A stretch of DNA of 64,000 nucleotides, taken from positions 2,065,587 through 2,129,586 of the forward strand of contig NZ_LT838272.1 in assembly GCF_900176005.1 (NCBI RefSeq). The letters run 5' to 3'. The DNA comes from Thermanaeromonas toyohensis ToBE (GTDB lineage: Bacteria; Bacillota; DSM-521; Neomoorellales; Neomoorellaceae). Shown one piece after another: positions 44,074 to 52,225 of this stretch. A program made the position numbers and the translations under genes. Numbering within the stretch: position 1 is the stretch's first letter; each line of letters starts with the position of its first letter. Under the pieces are notes generated by a model, which had not been told where the DNA came from, made no database searches, and saw nothing but the letters and a program-made list of their open reading frames with translations.

Positions 44074-44534
44074 TACTTGCGCTCCTCCCCATTAACACTA
44101 TCGAGGAAGCCTAATGAAGCCCGACGGCTCCAGGATGAAGGATCGCACTCCTTCCCAGTATCCTCCTCGAGGCGCCGCAGATGTTTAAGAAAAATAGAAG
44201 CCGTAGCGAGATTGGTAGCCGCAGGGATGTTATGTACATCACATATACGCAGGAGAGCATTGATGTCCGGCTCGTGGGGCTGGGGGGTCAAAGGGTCGCG
44301 TAAGAAAATTACCATATCCAGGCGGCCCTTAGCTACTAGGGCCCCCATCTGCTGGTCTCCACCTAGAGGCCCGGACAACAAGCGGTGTACTTTTAAACCC
44401 GTACGGGCCATGATTTGCGCTCCAGTGGTTCCTGTGGCGATAAGCCGGTGCCGGGCAAAGATATCGCGGTGCTGGTACACGAATTCCACTAGCTCCTCCT
44501 TCTTACGGTCATGGGCGATAAGGGCGATACGCAT
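44073..44534 (-). CDS. mgsA: Methylglyoxal synthase
   Basis: A 153-residue enzyme turning dihydroxyacetone phosphate into methylglyoxal, a bypass when phosphate is short. [10 protein letters not shown] (His), [21 protein letters not shown] and [15 protein letters not shown] (Asp) are the family active-site stretches. CTAGGAGGAAG lies 4-9 bases before the ATG. It is followed without a gap by aspA. Confidence 0.95.
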   Translation of the reverse strand: MRIALIAHDRKKEELVEFVYQHRDIFARHRLIATGTTGAQIMARTGLKVHRLLSGPLGGDQQMGALVAKGRLDMVIFLRDPLTPQPHEPDINALLRICDVHNIPAATNLATASIFLKHLRRLEEDTGKECDPSSWSRRASLGFLDSVNGEERK

Positions 44535-44546
44535 GAAGCCTTCCTC

Positions 44547-45172
44547 CTAGTTAATTTTTTCCATAATGCGGGCGAGCATATATCTCGCAAATATAAACTG
44601 GGCAGCCGGAGCTTCCCCCGTTCCCAATAGAAACCAAGCTCATCTTGCCCCCGGTTTACAATGGCCGAGCGCAGAGCCAGGCTCCGGTAAGTGGCTGGAC
44701 AACAATAATAGGTGCGGCATACCAAAGGGCGATAAGGATAAAGACGGCAGAGGTGGCTGCCGGGGGTAAGGAATATACAATATCCTTCGGCATCAGTACT
44801 TAGGGTGATATCCCAGGCTGGTCCTATTTTGCGTACCTGGCAATATTTGGATAGCACTTCCCGGAGGGGCATATCCCGGCCGGTAAGGGCCTTAAGGCCC
44901 TGACGCAGGAGAAACACATCGGCCAGGGTTAAGGGTAGGCGGTCCCGGCAACAATGGGGGCACCCATAGCAACTTCCACCGGGCCGGAAAGCCCTGTAGA
45001 GTTCAAAACCTTCTACCTTCTTTAGGGCTTGCAAGTAATCCTCTACCGTAGCTTCAGGTGAAGCAACTGCTAAATCGTATCCTCCTTTTCCGTTTACATA
45101 CCATGGCCTTACCACAATCGGCTCCATATCCATCTTCCCCATAACTTTATTGTTATCCTTCACCCAGGCCAA
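44547..45172 (-). CDS. YkgJ-family cysteine-cluster protein, apparently frameshifted near its end
   Basis: About 208 residues after correction. Cysteine groups GSCYGCPHCC (near residue 67) and CRLYPYRPLVCRTYYCC (near 148) are those of the YkgJ (zinc/iron-chelating) domain. As read, the frame ends at 44489 inside mgsA with an unlikely tail. Adding one base to the C5 run at 44615-44619 gives a natural end (QFIFARYMLARIMEKIN) stopping at 44547, just before the mgsA ribosome site. Start is uncertain; GGGGAAG precedes an internal ATG (residue 16). Function unknown. Confidence 0.75.
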
Positions 45173-45222
45173 CGCTAACCCCTAGGTCCCTTCCCTCCTC
45201 TAGCCTTCTTCTTTCACCTTCA

Positions 45223-46443
45223 TCAAGAATCTTCCTCCCACTCCATTTTGGCCAAGGGGAAAGGTTCTAAGGCGCGATCCAGTATACCGTGGACATAAGC
45301 CAGGAAAATGCCGTAGTTCACTATGGGTACCCCGGCCGCTTTGGCGGCCTGGATGCGGTAGAGCATCTCTCGGCGGGTGATCATGCATCCCCCGCAATGG
45401 ATAATAAGCTGATAAGGGGATAAATCTTCCGGGAAGCTCCCGCCGGAGACCCACTGGAAGTTAAGCTCTCCTCCTACATACTGGCGGAGCCAGCGGGGTA
45501 TCTGTACCTTTCCTATATCATCGGGCTGGCGGTGGTGGGTGCAGGCTTCGGCTATGAGTACCCGGTCGCCGGGTTTTAAATGCTTTATGGCCTTGGCCCC
45601 CCTCACCAGCTCCAGGAGATCTCCTTTATACCGGGCCATAAGAATGGAAAAAGAGGTCATCCAGACCTCCCGGGGTGTATCGGCAGCTACCTTTAAAAAA
45701 GCCTGGGAATCCGTGATCACTATCTTAGGCCGCGGGATCTTAGCCAAAGCGGCCTTAAGTTCCCTCTCCTTTACCACCAAGCCCATAGCATCATTGTCCA
45801 GGAGGTCGCGCAGGACCTGCACTTGAGGTAGGATCAAACGGCCCTTCGGGGCGGCCGTATCGATGGGCACCACCAGCACAGCTAGATCCCCTGGTTCCAC
45901 CAGGTCGCCCACCAGGTAAGGAGCCTCGAAATCCGCGGGTGCCGCCTTTATCAGCTCTCTTTTTAGCTCCTCTATGCCCTGGCGGGTCTTAGCGCTTACC
46001 GGGAGTACCTTTTGCCCCAGGGATTGCTCTAGTTCAGCAAGGTTTGCCCTCCCGGCTACATCGATCTTGTTAAGCACAGCTACTACCGGAATCCTTGCCT
46101 CAGCCAAGCGGGCCTTAAGCTCAAGCTCATAGTCTCCTACTCCGTACCCGGGATCCAGGACCAAAATAGCTAGATCAGTCTTACGGAGCACCTCCAACGT
46201 CTTCTTGATCCTCAGCGCACCCAGCTCACCGATATCATCGATGCCGGCCGTATCTATGAGGACCACCGGGCCTAAGGGGAGAATTTCCATGGATTTAAAT
46301 ACGGGGTCTGTAGTAGTACCTGGTATGCTGGAGACCACAGCCAGCTCTTGGTTGGTCAGAGCGTTTATCAGGCTAGACTTACCCGCATTACGCCGGCCAA
46401 AAAGGGCTATGTGGAGCCGGTTACCCCTGGGAGTATCTAACAT
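45223..46443 (-). CDS. hydF: [FeFe]-hydrogenase maturation GTPase HydF
   Basis: A 406-residue HydF. The GTPase domain has GRRNAGKSSLINAL, SIPGTTTDPV, DTAGIDD and LNKID. The C-terminal domain has the cluster ligands in ACTHHRQPDDIG and HCGGCM. It is the scaffold on which the H-cluster subsite is built and then handed to hydrogenase. HydE and HydG are not seen, so they must lie elsewhere. It implies an [FeFe]-hydrogenase in this organism. Confidence 0.95.
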   Translation of the reverse strand: MLDTPRGNRLHIALFGRRNAGKSSLINALTNQELAVVSSIPGTTTDPVFKSMEILPLGPVVLIDTAGIDDIGELGALRIKKTLEVLRKTDLAILVLDPGYGVGDYELELKARLAEARIPVVAVLNKIDVAGRANLAELEQSLGQKVLPVSAKTRQGIEELKRELIKAAPADFEAPYLVGDLVEPGDLAVLVVPIDTAAPKGRLILPQVQVLRDLLDNDAMGLVVKERELKAALAKIPRPKIVITDSQAFLKVAADTPREVWMTSFSILMARYKGDLLELVRGAKAIKHLKPGDRVLIAEACTHHRQPDDIGKVQIPRWLRQYVGGELNFQWVSGGSFPEDLSPYQLIIHCGGCMITRREMLYRIQAAKAAGVPIVNYGIFLAYVHGILDRALEPFPLAKMEWEEDS

Positions 46444-46561
46444 ATCCCTTCACCTCCTTTCCCCATCCGCAGAAAAAGGAGCCGCTTAAATTTCTAGCGA
46501 CTCCCTTCCCCGTGAACTACTCCTCCCTTACAGAAGGGCTTCCTGTTTCCCTACGGGAAAA

Positions 46562-46798
46562 TTAAACCTTCCCTTCTTTTTCCCTAACCTCCGCCTTACC
46601 TTCCATCTTACTTTGCGTTTTGATTTCCTCCAACTTTGCAGCCTCTTCTAGCTCCTCAGTTAAGGAAGAGGTGGCTTTCTTGAATTCCCGTATCCCCTTG
46701 CCCAGAGCCCGGCCTACCTCTGGAAGTTTACCTGGTCCAAAGAGGATCAAGGCCAGGACCAAAATAAGGAGGAGCTCAGGGACTCCCAAGTTAAACAT
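46562..46798 (-). CDS. tatA: Twin-arginine translocase TatA
   Basis: A 78-residue protein: one N-terminal membrane segment ([17 protein letters not shown]), the [14 protein letters not shown] hinge, then an amphipathic helix and a charged tail. It forms the pore that exports folded Tat substrates. It sits 58 bases downstream of tatC. No TatB is present, as in most Gram-positive bacteria. Confidence 0.95.
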   Translation of the reverse strand: MFNLGVPELLLILVLALILFGPGKLPEVGRALGKGIREFKKATSSLTEELEEAAKLEEIKTQSKMEGKAEVREKEGKV

Positions 46799-46856
46799 AA
46801 TTTTTTCCTCCTCTCTCTACTAAAAAAGTTTTACTAAAAACCTCCTAAACCTCCTT

Positions 46857-47612
46857 TTATACTTCCTCGCTCTCCACCTTTTCCTGCCGCCGGCGTACCA
46901 GGTAAGAGAGCCAAACACTGCTTTCATAAAGGAGTACCATAGGCAATCCCAGAAGAAGCTGGGAAACAACATCCGGCGTGGGGGTTATCACCCCAGCTAT
47001 GACCATGATAACCAGCACCGCTAGTTTACGATTCCTGGCCAGGAACTGAGGCGAAACCAAGCCCAGCCTGGTCAAGAGCATGATTACCAGAGGTAGCTGG
47101 AAAACCAGCCCGAAGGGCAGCACGAAGGTGGTAAGAAACCCCAAATACTTGGATATGGTGATCAACGGCTGGAACCCCTCGCTCGCTGTGACTAGGAAGA
47201 ACCGCAAGGCAACAGGAAAGACTACCAAATAACCGAAGATTATCCCGCTAAAAAAGAGTAAAAGAGAAAATGGCATCACTATATAAACCCAGCGACGCTC
47301 ATGGGGGTGCAGCGCTGGAAGGATAAAACTCCAAACTTCCCACAGAATAACAGGCAAGGCCAGGAAAATAGCAGCTAAAAAAGATATCTTTATAGATGTA
47401 AAAAATGCCTCTCCCGGCGTAATATATACCAGGGTAACCCCCAGGTCCCTTACCGGCCGCGTAAGCAAAGCTAGAAGCTGGCTCCGGAACCCGAAATAAG
47501 TTATCACCGTAGCCACGGCCAGGGCGGCTAAGGAGACAAGCAAAACCTTCCGTAATTCTTCTAGATGCTCAGTAATGGTCATGGACTTGTCCTCCACCGC
47601 TCCCACCCCCAA
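46857..47612 (-). CDS. tatC: Twin-arginine translocase TatC
   Basis: A 251-residue membrane protein with six segments and the TatC signatures HLEELRKVL near the start, the first-loop TPGEAFFTSIK, and FGYLVVFPVALRFF. It recognises the RR signal peptides. With TatA it forms the minimal Tat system, needed for export of folded redox proteins. Confidence 0.95.
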   Translation of the reverse strand: MGVGAVEDKSMTITEHLEELRKVLLVSLAALAVATVITYFGFRSQLLALLTRPVRDLGVTLVYITPGEAFFTSIKISFLAAIFLALPVILWEVWSFILPALHPHERRWVYIVMPFSLLLFFSGIIFGYLVVFPVALRFFLVTASEGFQPLITISKYLGFLTTFVLPFGLVFQLPLVIMLLTRLGLVSPQFLARNRKLAVLVIMVIAGVITPTPDVVSQLLLGLPMVLLYESSVWLSYLVRRRQEKVESEEV

Positions 47613-47704
47613 CCTATTATATCGCTAATTTGTGTGTTGCGGCAACCTCGGGAATCCCTTGGGGGTAAAAGCCCCTTGCCCGTCCAACACCTACGCTTTT
47701 GCCC

Positions 47705-48397
47705 TTAGGTGGCTAGCTTCCGGGCTTCCATGGGTGCACACATCGCCCGGAATATCTCCCAGGCCCGGCTTCTTTCAGGGTTATCCGGGATTCTTTTAAG
47801 GGTTGCCTCGGCTTCCCGGAGCAGGACGGTTGGGACTGACTGCCCCGCAGACCGTTCCCACCAGATAGCCCCCAAGGTACGACCAACTTCATACCAAAGG
47901 GACGCCTCTTCCAGGTCGGCCCCACCCAGGAGTGCCCCGAGCTTAGCTGCGTTGCCCCCTAGGAGGGCCCTTACCTCCCGGATGATCTCGTCAGTGTCTT
48001 TAGCTTCTTGGGCTTCCCGCATCTTGATCAGGAGGAGGTGTATTTGGCATATCATGTTCGCCAAGGTGGGCAGAAATTCAAGATTGCCATCCCGGCAGAG
48101 AAGTTCGAAAAACTTGGTGTAGAAATAGTCCCCCCATAAGGTAGGCCGGGCGGCCTCTTTACCAGCGCTGGTATGGATGAAAGAAGCCAGGAAGATAAAC
48201 TGAAAAACCGCAGCCAGTGATATTAGGCGTGGACCCTGAAACCTGTAAAATTGCCCGCTTATAATAACCATGGCAGGTAAAAATTCCCAATCCAACCTGC
48301 TTAAAGCCGGCCAGGTTACCCTTCCCTTTTCCCTTTCTAAATGCTGCTGAACAGCCGAAAGCTCCCTAGTTAGTTCCGGACATAAACATATGGTCAT
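47705..48397 (-). CDS. Polyprenyl-synthase-like protein lacking the DDxxD motif
   Basis: About 230 residues. The helical core resembles an isoprenyl diphosphate synthase: FLASFIHTSAG stands where LIHDD(I/V)xD is expected, followed by PTLWGDYFYTKFFELLC. Both acid motifs are lost, so catalysis is unlikely. It may be the regulatory partner of a two-part synthase such as HepS/HepT, perhaps of the synthase at 35349-36317. ATG 48397 is chosen, since AAGGAG lies 10 bases upstream; the frame is open to 48430. A TorD-type chaperone was considered but fits less well. Confidence 0.55.
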   Translation of the reverse strand: MTICLCPELTRELSAVQQHLEREKGRVTWPALSRLDWEFLPAMVIISGQFYRFQGPRLISLAAVFQFIFLASFIHTSAGKEAARPTLWGDYFYTKFFELLCRDGNLEFLPTLANMICQIHLLLIKMREAQEAKDTDEIIREVRALLGGNAAKLGALLGGADLEEASLWYEVGRTLGAIWWERSAGQSVPTVLLREAEATLKRIPDNPERSRAWEIFRAMCAPMEARKLAT

Positions 48398-48598
48398 TTT
48401 CGAGTACTCCTTGAGGAATACTGGAGTCATAATTCGCCTTAAGAAGCGCCTTTCCTGCCTCTTTTCTTCATTTAAGTCTTAAAACATTGTTTGCGAAGGG
48501 ACATTTATCCCTTGTTTTTGGGACAAATGCCTCCTGCAATGTTCTGTGATTAATGAAAAAATTATAGTGTAAACAAGTACAATACCTAGAAGGAGGGA

Positions 48599-49087
48599 AT
48601 GTGTGTGCTACAACAGTTTATCGGCACCAGTCCTTGGCACTGGAAAGCCGCCTTTCATGGTTTATTTGCATTTATTTTGTTGATTTCTTTTGTCTGGTCT
48701 TTTGAAGCTATTATTGGGATCAGTCCTGCTTCCATCCGCCGTTTAAAGATAGGTACCATAGTGATGTCCGCGGCTTCGTTTTTAACTATTGTATGGGGTA
48801 CCTGGCTTTACATCGGCTATCGCTTGCCGGATAATGCGCGGGCCTGGCTAATTAAGAATGCGCCTTATGTCCATAAGTTTGGTATGGAATTTAAGGAATT
48901 TATAGCCTTGTTTTCCTTACCTCTAGCAGTGACAGCTGCCTACATTGTCTGGACCATGGGAGAAGAACTGATAGAAAATAAGTACGCCAGATATGCCCTG
49001 TTGGTGTGTGTGACCTTAGGTTTTATCTATATCGCCGCAGCCTTCGGCCTCGGGGCCGCTATTACTAAAGTAAAGGCGGTGAGCTAG
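48599..49087 (+). CDS. Four-helix membrane protein, possibly haem-binding
   Basis: Not firmly recognised. It is 162 residues with four hydrophobic segments. Histidines lie at the edge of segment 1 (WHWKAAFHGLF) and before segment 3 (YVHKFGMEF), a layout like small b-type cytochromes. AGGAGGG is only two bases from the ATG, so GTG at 48605 is a possible start. The next gene follows after 2 bases and encodes another membrane protein, so the two probably form a complex. Confidence 0.6.
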   Translation: MCVLQQFIGTSPWHWKAAFHGLFAFILLISFVWSFEAIIGISPASIRRLKIGTIVMSAASFLTIVWGTWLYIGYRLPDNARAWLIKNAPYVHKFGMEFKEFIALFSLPLAVTAAYIVWTMGEELIENKYARYALLVCVTLGFIYIAAAFGLGAAITKVKAVS

Positions 49088-49089
49088 GT

Positions 49090-49407
49090 ATGGGAACTGC
49101 AAAAGAAACTAAGATCGCGGCTGCCCTCGTTGGCACCGGGCTGGGGATGCTAGCCCTGGCTTTAGCCCATATGATATCGGAGCTGAATAAAGCTTTTAGC
49201 GACGCCATTACGTTGCACAAAGGAATTGGACCCTATTCGGGCAAAATGTTAATTGCAGCGGTAGTCTGGCTGGTTAGCTGGGCTATTTTGTCGGCAACCT
49301 TAAAACCCACCTTCTCCTTAAGGAACGCCCTGATCACTTTACTGGTACTGGCGGCGTTGGCCACCCTTATCCTCTATCCACCTTTCCTGTGGCTTCTGGA
49401 GGGATAA
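49090..49407 (+). CDS. Small membrane protein (105 aa), partner of the preceding gene
   Basis: Unknown function. It has three hydrophobic stretches (ALVGTGLGMLALALAHM, MLIAAVVWLVSWAIL and LITLLVLAALATLIL) and a histidine in the first and between the first and second. It directly follows the four-helix protein, with the same strong hydrophobic nature. A terminator follows at 49435. Confidence 0.6.
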   Translation: MGTAKETKIAAALVGTGLGMLALALAHMISELNKAFSDAITLHKGIGPYSGKMLIAAVVWLVSWAILSATLKPTFSLRNALITLLVLAALATLILYPPFLWLLEG

Positions 49408-49434
49408 TTAAAAAGAGCAATTTTCCCCCAAACC

Positions 49435-49470
49435 AAAGGGTATCGCAGAAGAGCGATACCCTTTCTTGAC
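49435..49470 (+). terminator. Intrinsic terminator after the membrane-protein pair
   Basis: A perfect 12-bp stem AAAGGGTATCGC/GCGATACCCTTT with loop AGAAGA, followed by CTTGACTTTT. Confidence 0.85.
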
Positions 49471-49559
49471 TTTTCCTAGAGGGAAAAGCAATTTATCCGC
49501 CGAAGTATTAAGTATAATTTGAAGTATATCTTACCAAGGTATTCCGGGTTGCTAGTGAG

Positions 49560-51023
49560 GTGTTTTTTCTGAATCTGGCCCTTTACGGTTTTTTCCGCGA
49601 TAACTACATCCAGCTTTATTTTGTTTATGGCTTGTCTTTTTTCCTGATGGGCTTCGGTATAGCCCTGCAGGCCCACGCTTTTCGGTCCAGCCAATTTACC
49701 CTGGCGGGGAGCCTTTGGCTTCTGGCCGCCTTTGGATTAACCCATGGGCTGGTGGAGTGGGGGTTTATCTTTATACCTTTACATGCCCAAAAATTGTCTG
49801 AAGGGATTATATTGTATTTAAGAGCCTGGCAGATGTTTTTGACGGCCCTTTCTTATTACTTTCTTTTCCTATTTGGCTCTCGCCTCCTAGAACGGGCTAA
49901 AGGAAATTTGTTATGGTTGAGGTGGATTCCCACAGTAATTTTCGGGGTTTGGTTTATTAACTTTATTCTCTTCCGCTTGATTATAGCTAGAACAGATGGT
50001 GAGTGGTGGTTGACAGCCAGCGATATTTGGGCGAGGTACCTGCTGGCTTTACCCGGTTCTGTTTTAAGTTCTTATGCCCTTTTCCAGCAAATACGCGAGG
50101 TGGAGAAGCTGCGGATGCCTCATGTGGTTAAAAATCTGGTGCTGGCGGCAACCTCCTTTGCCATTTATGCCTTAGCAGGCGGACTTATAGTTCCCCGCGC
50201 TAGCTTCTTGCCCGCCGCCGTTGTCAATATGGAGAATTTCTTCCGGATCACTGGCATACCTGTCCAGGTTTTCCGGGCGGTTTCCGGCTCTATCATGGCC
50301 TATTCCATTATACGTACCCTGGAGATTTTTGACTTAGAAAACCGCCGTCGCTTGGAAGAAGCCGAAAAATACCAAGCTGTTTTGCAAGAAAGGACCAGGA
50401 TAGCCCAGGACCTTCACGATACTATTATCCAATCCATTTACGCCATAGGTCTTAATCTGGAAAACTGCCTCTACTTGGTGGACGAAGATAAGGGCCGGGC
50501 AAAACAGTATATTAGAGAGACCCTGGGCAGGCTCAACGCGATAATTGCTGAATTACGGAACTATATCATGAATTTGAAGCCTGTTAAGGCCGGCGGAGTG
50601 GATATCGTGGATGAGATTTCCCAACTAGTGAATCATTTTATCAGCTCATCTTCCCTGGCGGTAACTCTAAACTTTACCGGTATTCCCCCTGTTAGTTTCG
50701 ATCCCTCTTATGCCCAGAATTTGTGCCAAATTATTCGCGAGGCGCTAAACAATACTCTGCGCCATGCCCAGGCCACAGAGGTACGGGTTCACGTGCAATT
50801 TCAGGAGCGGGGAATTTGTGTTATCATAAATGATAACGGCATCGGTTTTGATCCGGTCAAGGTACGACTGGCCCAACAAACCGGAACCAAGCATGGACTG
50901 CTCAACATGACGGAGCGGGCCGCCTGGTGCGGCGGTAGCTTGCACATTAACAGCCGGCCGGGTAGGGGCACCATGGTCACGGTGACTATTCCTTACGGGG
51001 CTGAGGAAAATGGAACGGATTAA
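49560..51023 (+). CDS. Sensor histidine kinase, NarL-type partner (HisKA_3)
   Basis: A 487-residue kinase. Six or seven membrane segments fill residues 1-245. A HisKA_3 domain follows with the phosphorylated His in [14 protein letters not shown], then a HATPase domain with [20 protein letters not shown] and [11 protein letters not shown]. No separate sensing domain is seen, so the membrane part probably senses. GTG start at 49560. TATAAT (49513-49518) lies upstream. The gene overlaps its response regulator by 14 bases. Confidence 0.9.
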   Translation: MFFLNLALYGFFRDNYIQLYFVYGLSFFLMGFGIALQAHAFRSSQFTLAGSLWLLAAFGLTHGLVEWGFIFIPLHAQKLSEGIILYLRAWQMFLTALSYYFLFLFGSRLLERAKGNLLWLRWIPTVIFGVWFINFILFRLIIARTDGEWWLTASDIWARYLLALPGSVLSSYALFQQIREVEKLRMPHVVKNLVLAATSFAIYALAGGLIVPRASFLPAAVVNMENFFRITGIPVQVFRAVSGSIMAYSIIRTLEIFDLENRRRLEEAEKYQAVLQERTRIAQDLHDTIIQSIYAIGLNLENCLYLVDEDKGRAKQYIRETLGRLNAIIAELRNYIMNLKPVKAGGVDIVDEISQLVNHFISSSSLAVTLNFTGIPPVSFDPSYAQNLCQIIREALNNTLRHAQATEVRVHVQFQERGICVIINDNGIGFDPVKVRLAQQTGTKHGLLNMTERAAWCGGSLHINSRPGRGTMVTVTIPYGAEENGTD

Positions 51024-51654
51024 AGTTTTGATAGTGGACGATCACGAGGTGGTGCGCCTGGGGCTCTCTACGCTTTTGTCCCGGCAACAAGAACTGGAGA
51101 TCGTGGGGGAAGCCGGGACGGCCAGAGAGGCTGTAGAAAAGGCCCGGCTGCTTTTGCCCCATGTAGTGATTATGGATATAAGAATGCCGGACAAAAGCGG
51201 CATCGAGGCGTGCCGGGAGATTAGGGAAATTGACCCCCAGATTAAAGTTATCATGCTTACCTCCTATGCCGACGAGGAGGCGCTATTCGCTTCCATTTTG
51301 GCTGGAGCCTCGGGTTATGTTTTGAAAGAGATAGGTTGCCGGGCTTTGGTCGAGGCTATCATAACAGTGGGCCGGGGTGGATCGCTTCTGGACCCGGCAG
51401 TCACAGGCAAAGTCCTCGATAAGATGAGGGCGCTAGCCAAGGGCACGGTGTCCCACGAGAGATTAAATGAGCAAGAAAAAAAGATCCTGGCCCTTATAGG
51501 TGAAGGCAAGACCAACCGGGAGATCGCTAAAGAACTCTACCTTAGCGAGAAAACAGTAAGGAATTATGTTAGCAGCATCCTGGCTAAGCTAAACTTAAGC
51601 AACCGGGCCCAGGCTGCGGCTTATGCGGCCAAGCAACGCTTTATGGGGTTATGA
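51010..51654 (+). CDS. NarL/FixJ-family response regulator
   Basis: A 214-residue regulator. The receiver domain has [11 protein letters not shown], the phosphorylated Asp in [13 protein letters not shown], and a lysine in VLKEIG. The LuxR-type helix-turn-helix ([27 protein letters not shown]) is C-terminal. It is controlled by the kinase just upstream. Its targets are unknown; the two membrane-protein genes 600 bases before the kinase are candidates. Confidence 0.93.
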   Translation: MERIKVLIVDDHEVVRLGLSTLLSRQQELEIVGEAGTAREAVEKARLLLPHVVIMDIRMPDKSGIEACREIREIDPQIKVIMLTSYADEEALFASILAGASGYVLKEIGCRALVEAIITVGRGGSLLDPAVTGKVLDKMRALAKGTVSHERLNEQEKKILALIGEGKTNREIAKELYLSEKTVRNYVSSILAKLNLSNRAQAAAYAAKQRFMGL

Positions 51655-51667
51655 TTTCAATATAAAG

Positions 51668-51711
51668 CTAACAGGCCTTGCCGTTTCTTTTTTATCGGCA
51701 AGGCCTGTTAG
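51668..51711. terminator. Bidirectional terminator between converging genes
   Basis: A perfect 16-bp inverted repeat, CTAACAGGCCTTGCCG with its complement, around a T-rich loop. It lies between the response regulator (plus) and speD (minus). No long T-run follows either arm. Confidence 0.7.
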
Positions 51712-51750
51712 CCAAATTGCACTATAGGTACTAAAATAAAAATCCCCCTC

Positions 51751-52128
51751 CTAGAAATTCACCGCCGCCGCCCGCCGGGGTTCAATTATGCCCCGCTGTA
51801 TTTCGGTAGCATGAACCTCCTCAGCTTGAAATTTGTCGGTGAGGTATTTACAGGCCTCCCAGGGGTTAACCCTTTCCCCACAAGTAAAGACATCTACGGC
51901 GGCATAACCTAATTCTGGCCAGGTATGGATTGCCAGATGTGATTCGGAGATGACCACCACTCCGCTCACGCCTTGGGGGCTGAACTTATGGAAGCAGACT
52001 TCGCGTATTTCGGCTCCAGCCGCTAGGGCTGCGTTAACCATGATCTCTTCTACCTTTTTAATATCATTGAGAAGCTCGAAGCTGCAACCATAAATTTCAG
52101 CCAGTATATGGCGACCCAATGCGCGCAA
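51751..52128 (-). CDS. speD: S-adenosylmethionine decarboxylase proenzyme
   Basis: A 125-residue bacterial type 1b enzyme. The self-cleavage serine lies in VISESHLAIHTWPE, and FTCG holds the catalytic cysteine region. It cleaves itself to make the pyruvoyl group and supplies aminopropyl groups for spermidine or longer, branched polyamines typical of thermophiles. It has its own strong promoter. Spermidine synthase is not in the window. Confidence 0.96.
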   Translation of the reverse strand: MRALGRHILAEIYGCSFELLNDIKKVEEIMVNAALAAGAEIREVCFHKFSPQGVSGVVVISESHLAIHTWPELGYAAVDVFTCGERVNPWEACKYLTDKFQAEEVHATEIQRGIIEPRRAAAVNF

Positions 52129-52183
52129 TTATCATTCCCCCTTTACCTTTATGTTTTTTAAAAGAGGCCTTCAATCAAATCCA

Positions 52184-52212
52184 ATTGTACCCTGAGACCC
52201 CCCCCTTGTCAA
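52184..52212 (-). promoter_or_regulatory. Strong promoter of speD
   Basis: TTGACA (52207-52212) and TACAAT (52184-52189), 17 bases apart, on the minus strand. The spacer contains an unusual run of eight G. Confidence 0.75.
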
Positions 52213-52225
52213 CAAAATTCTTCAC

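Noticed and set aside
45200-45454. An 84-aa frame overlapping the end of hydF
   Set aside because: It is a shadow in another frame of hydF, whose cluster-binding motifs lie in the same DNA.
47705-48430. TorD/DmsD-type Tat chaperone, suggested by the tat genes next door
   Set aside because: The helical phrases match polyprenyl synthases (WGDYFYTKFFELL) better than TorD; no TorD signature is seen.
48480-48550. FNR- or Rex-type operator before the membrane-protein pair
   Set aside because: TTGT-N7-ACAA there is too short and uneven to support a named regulator.
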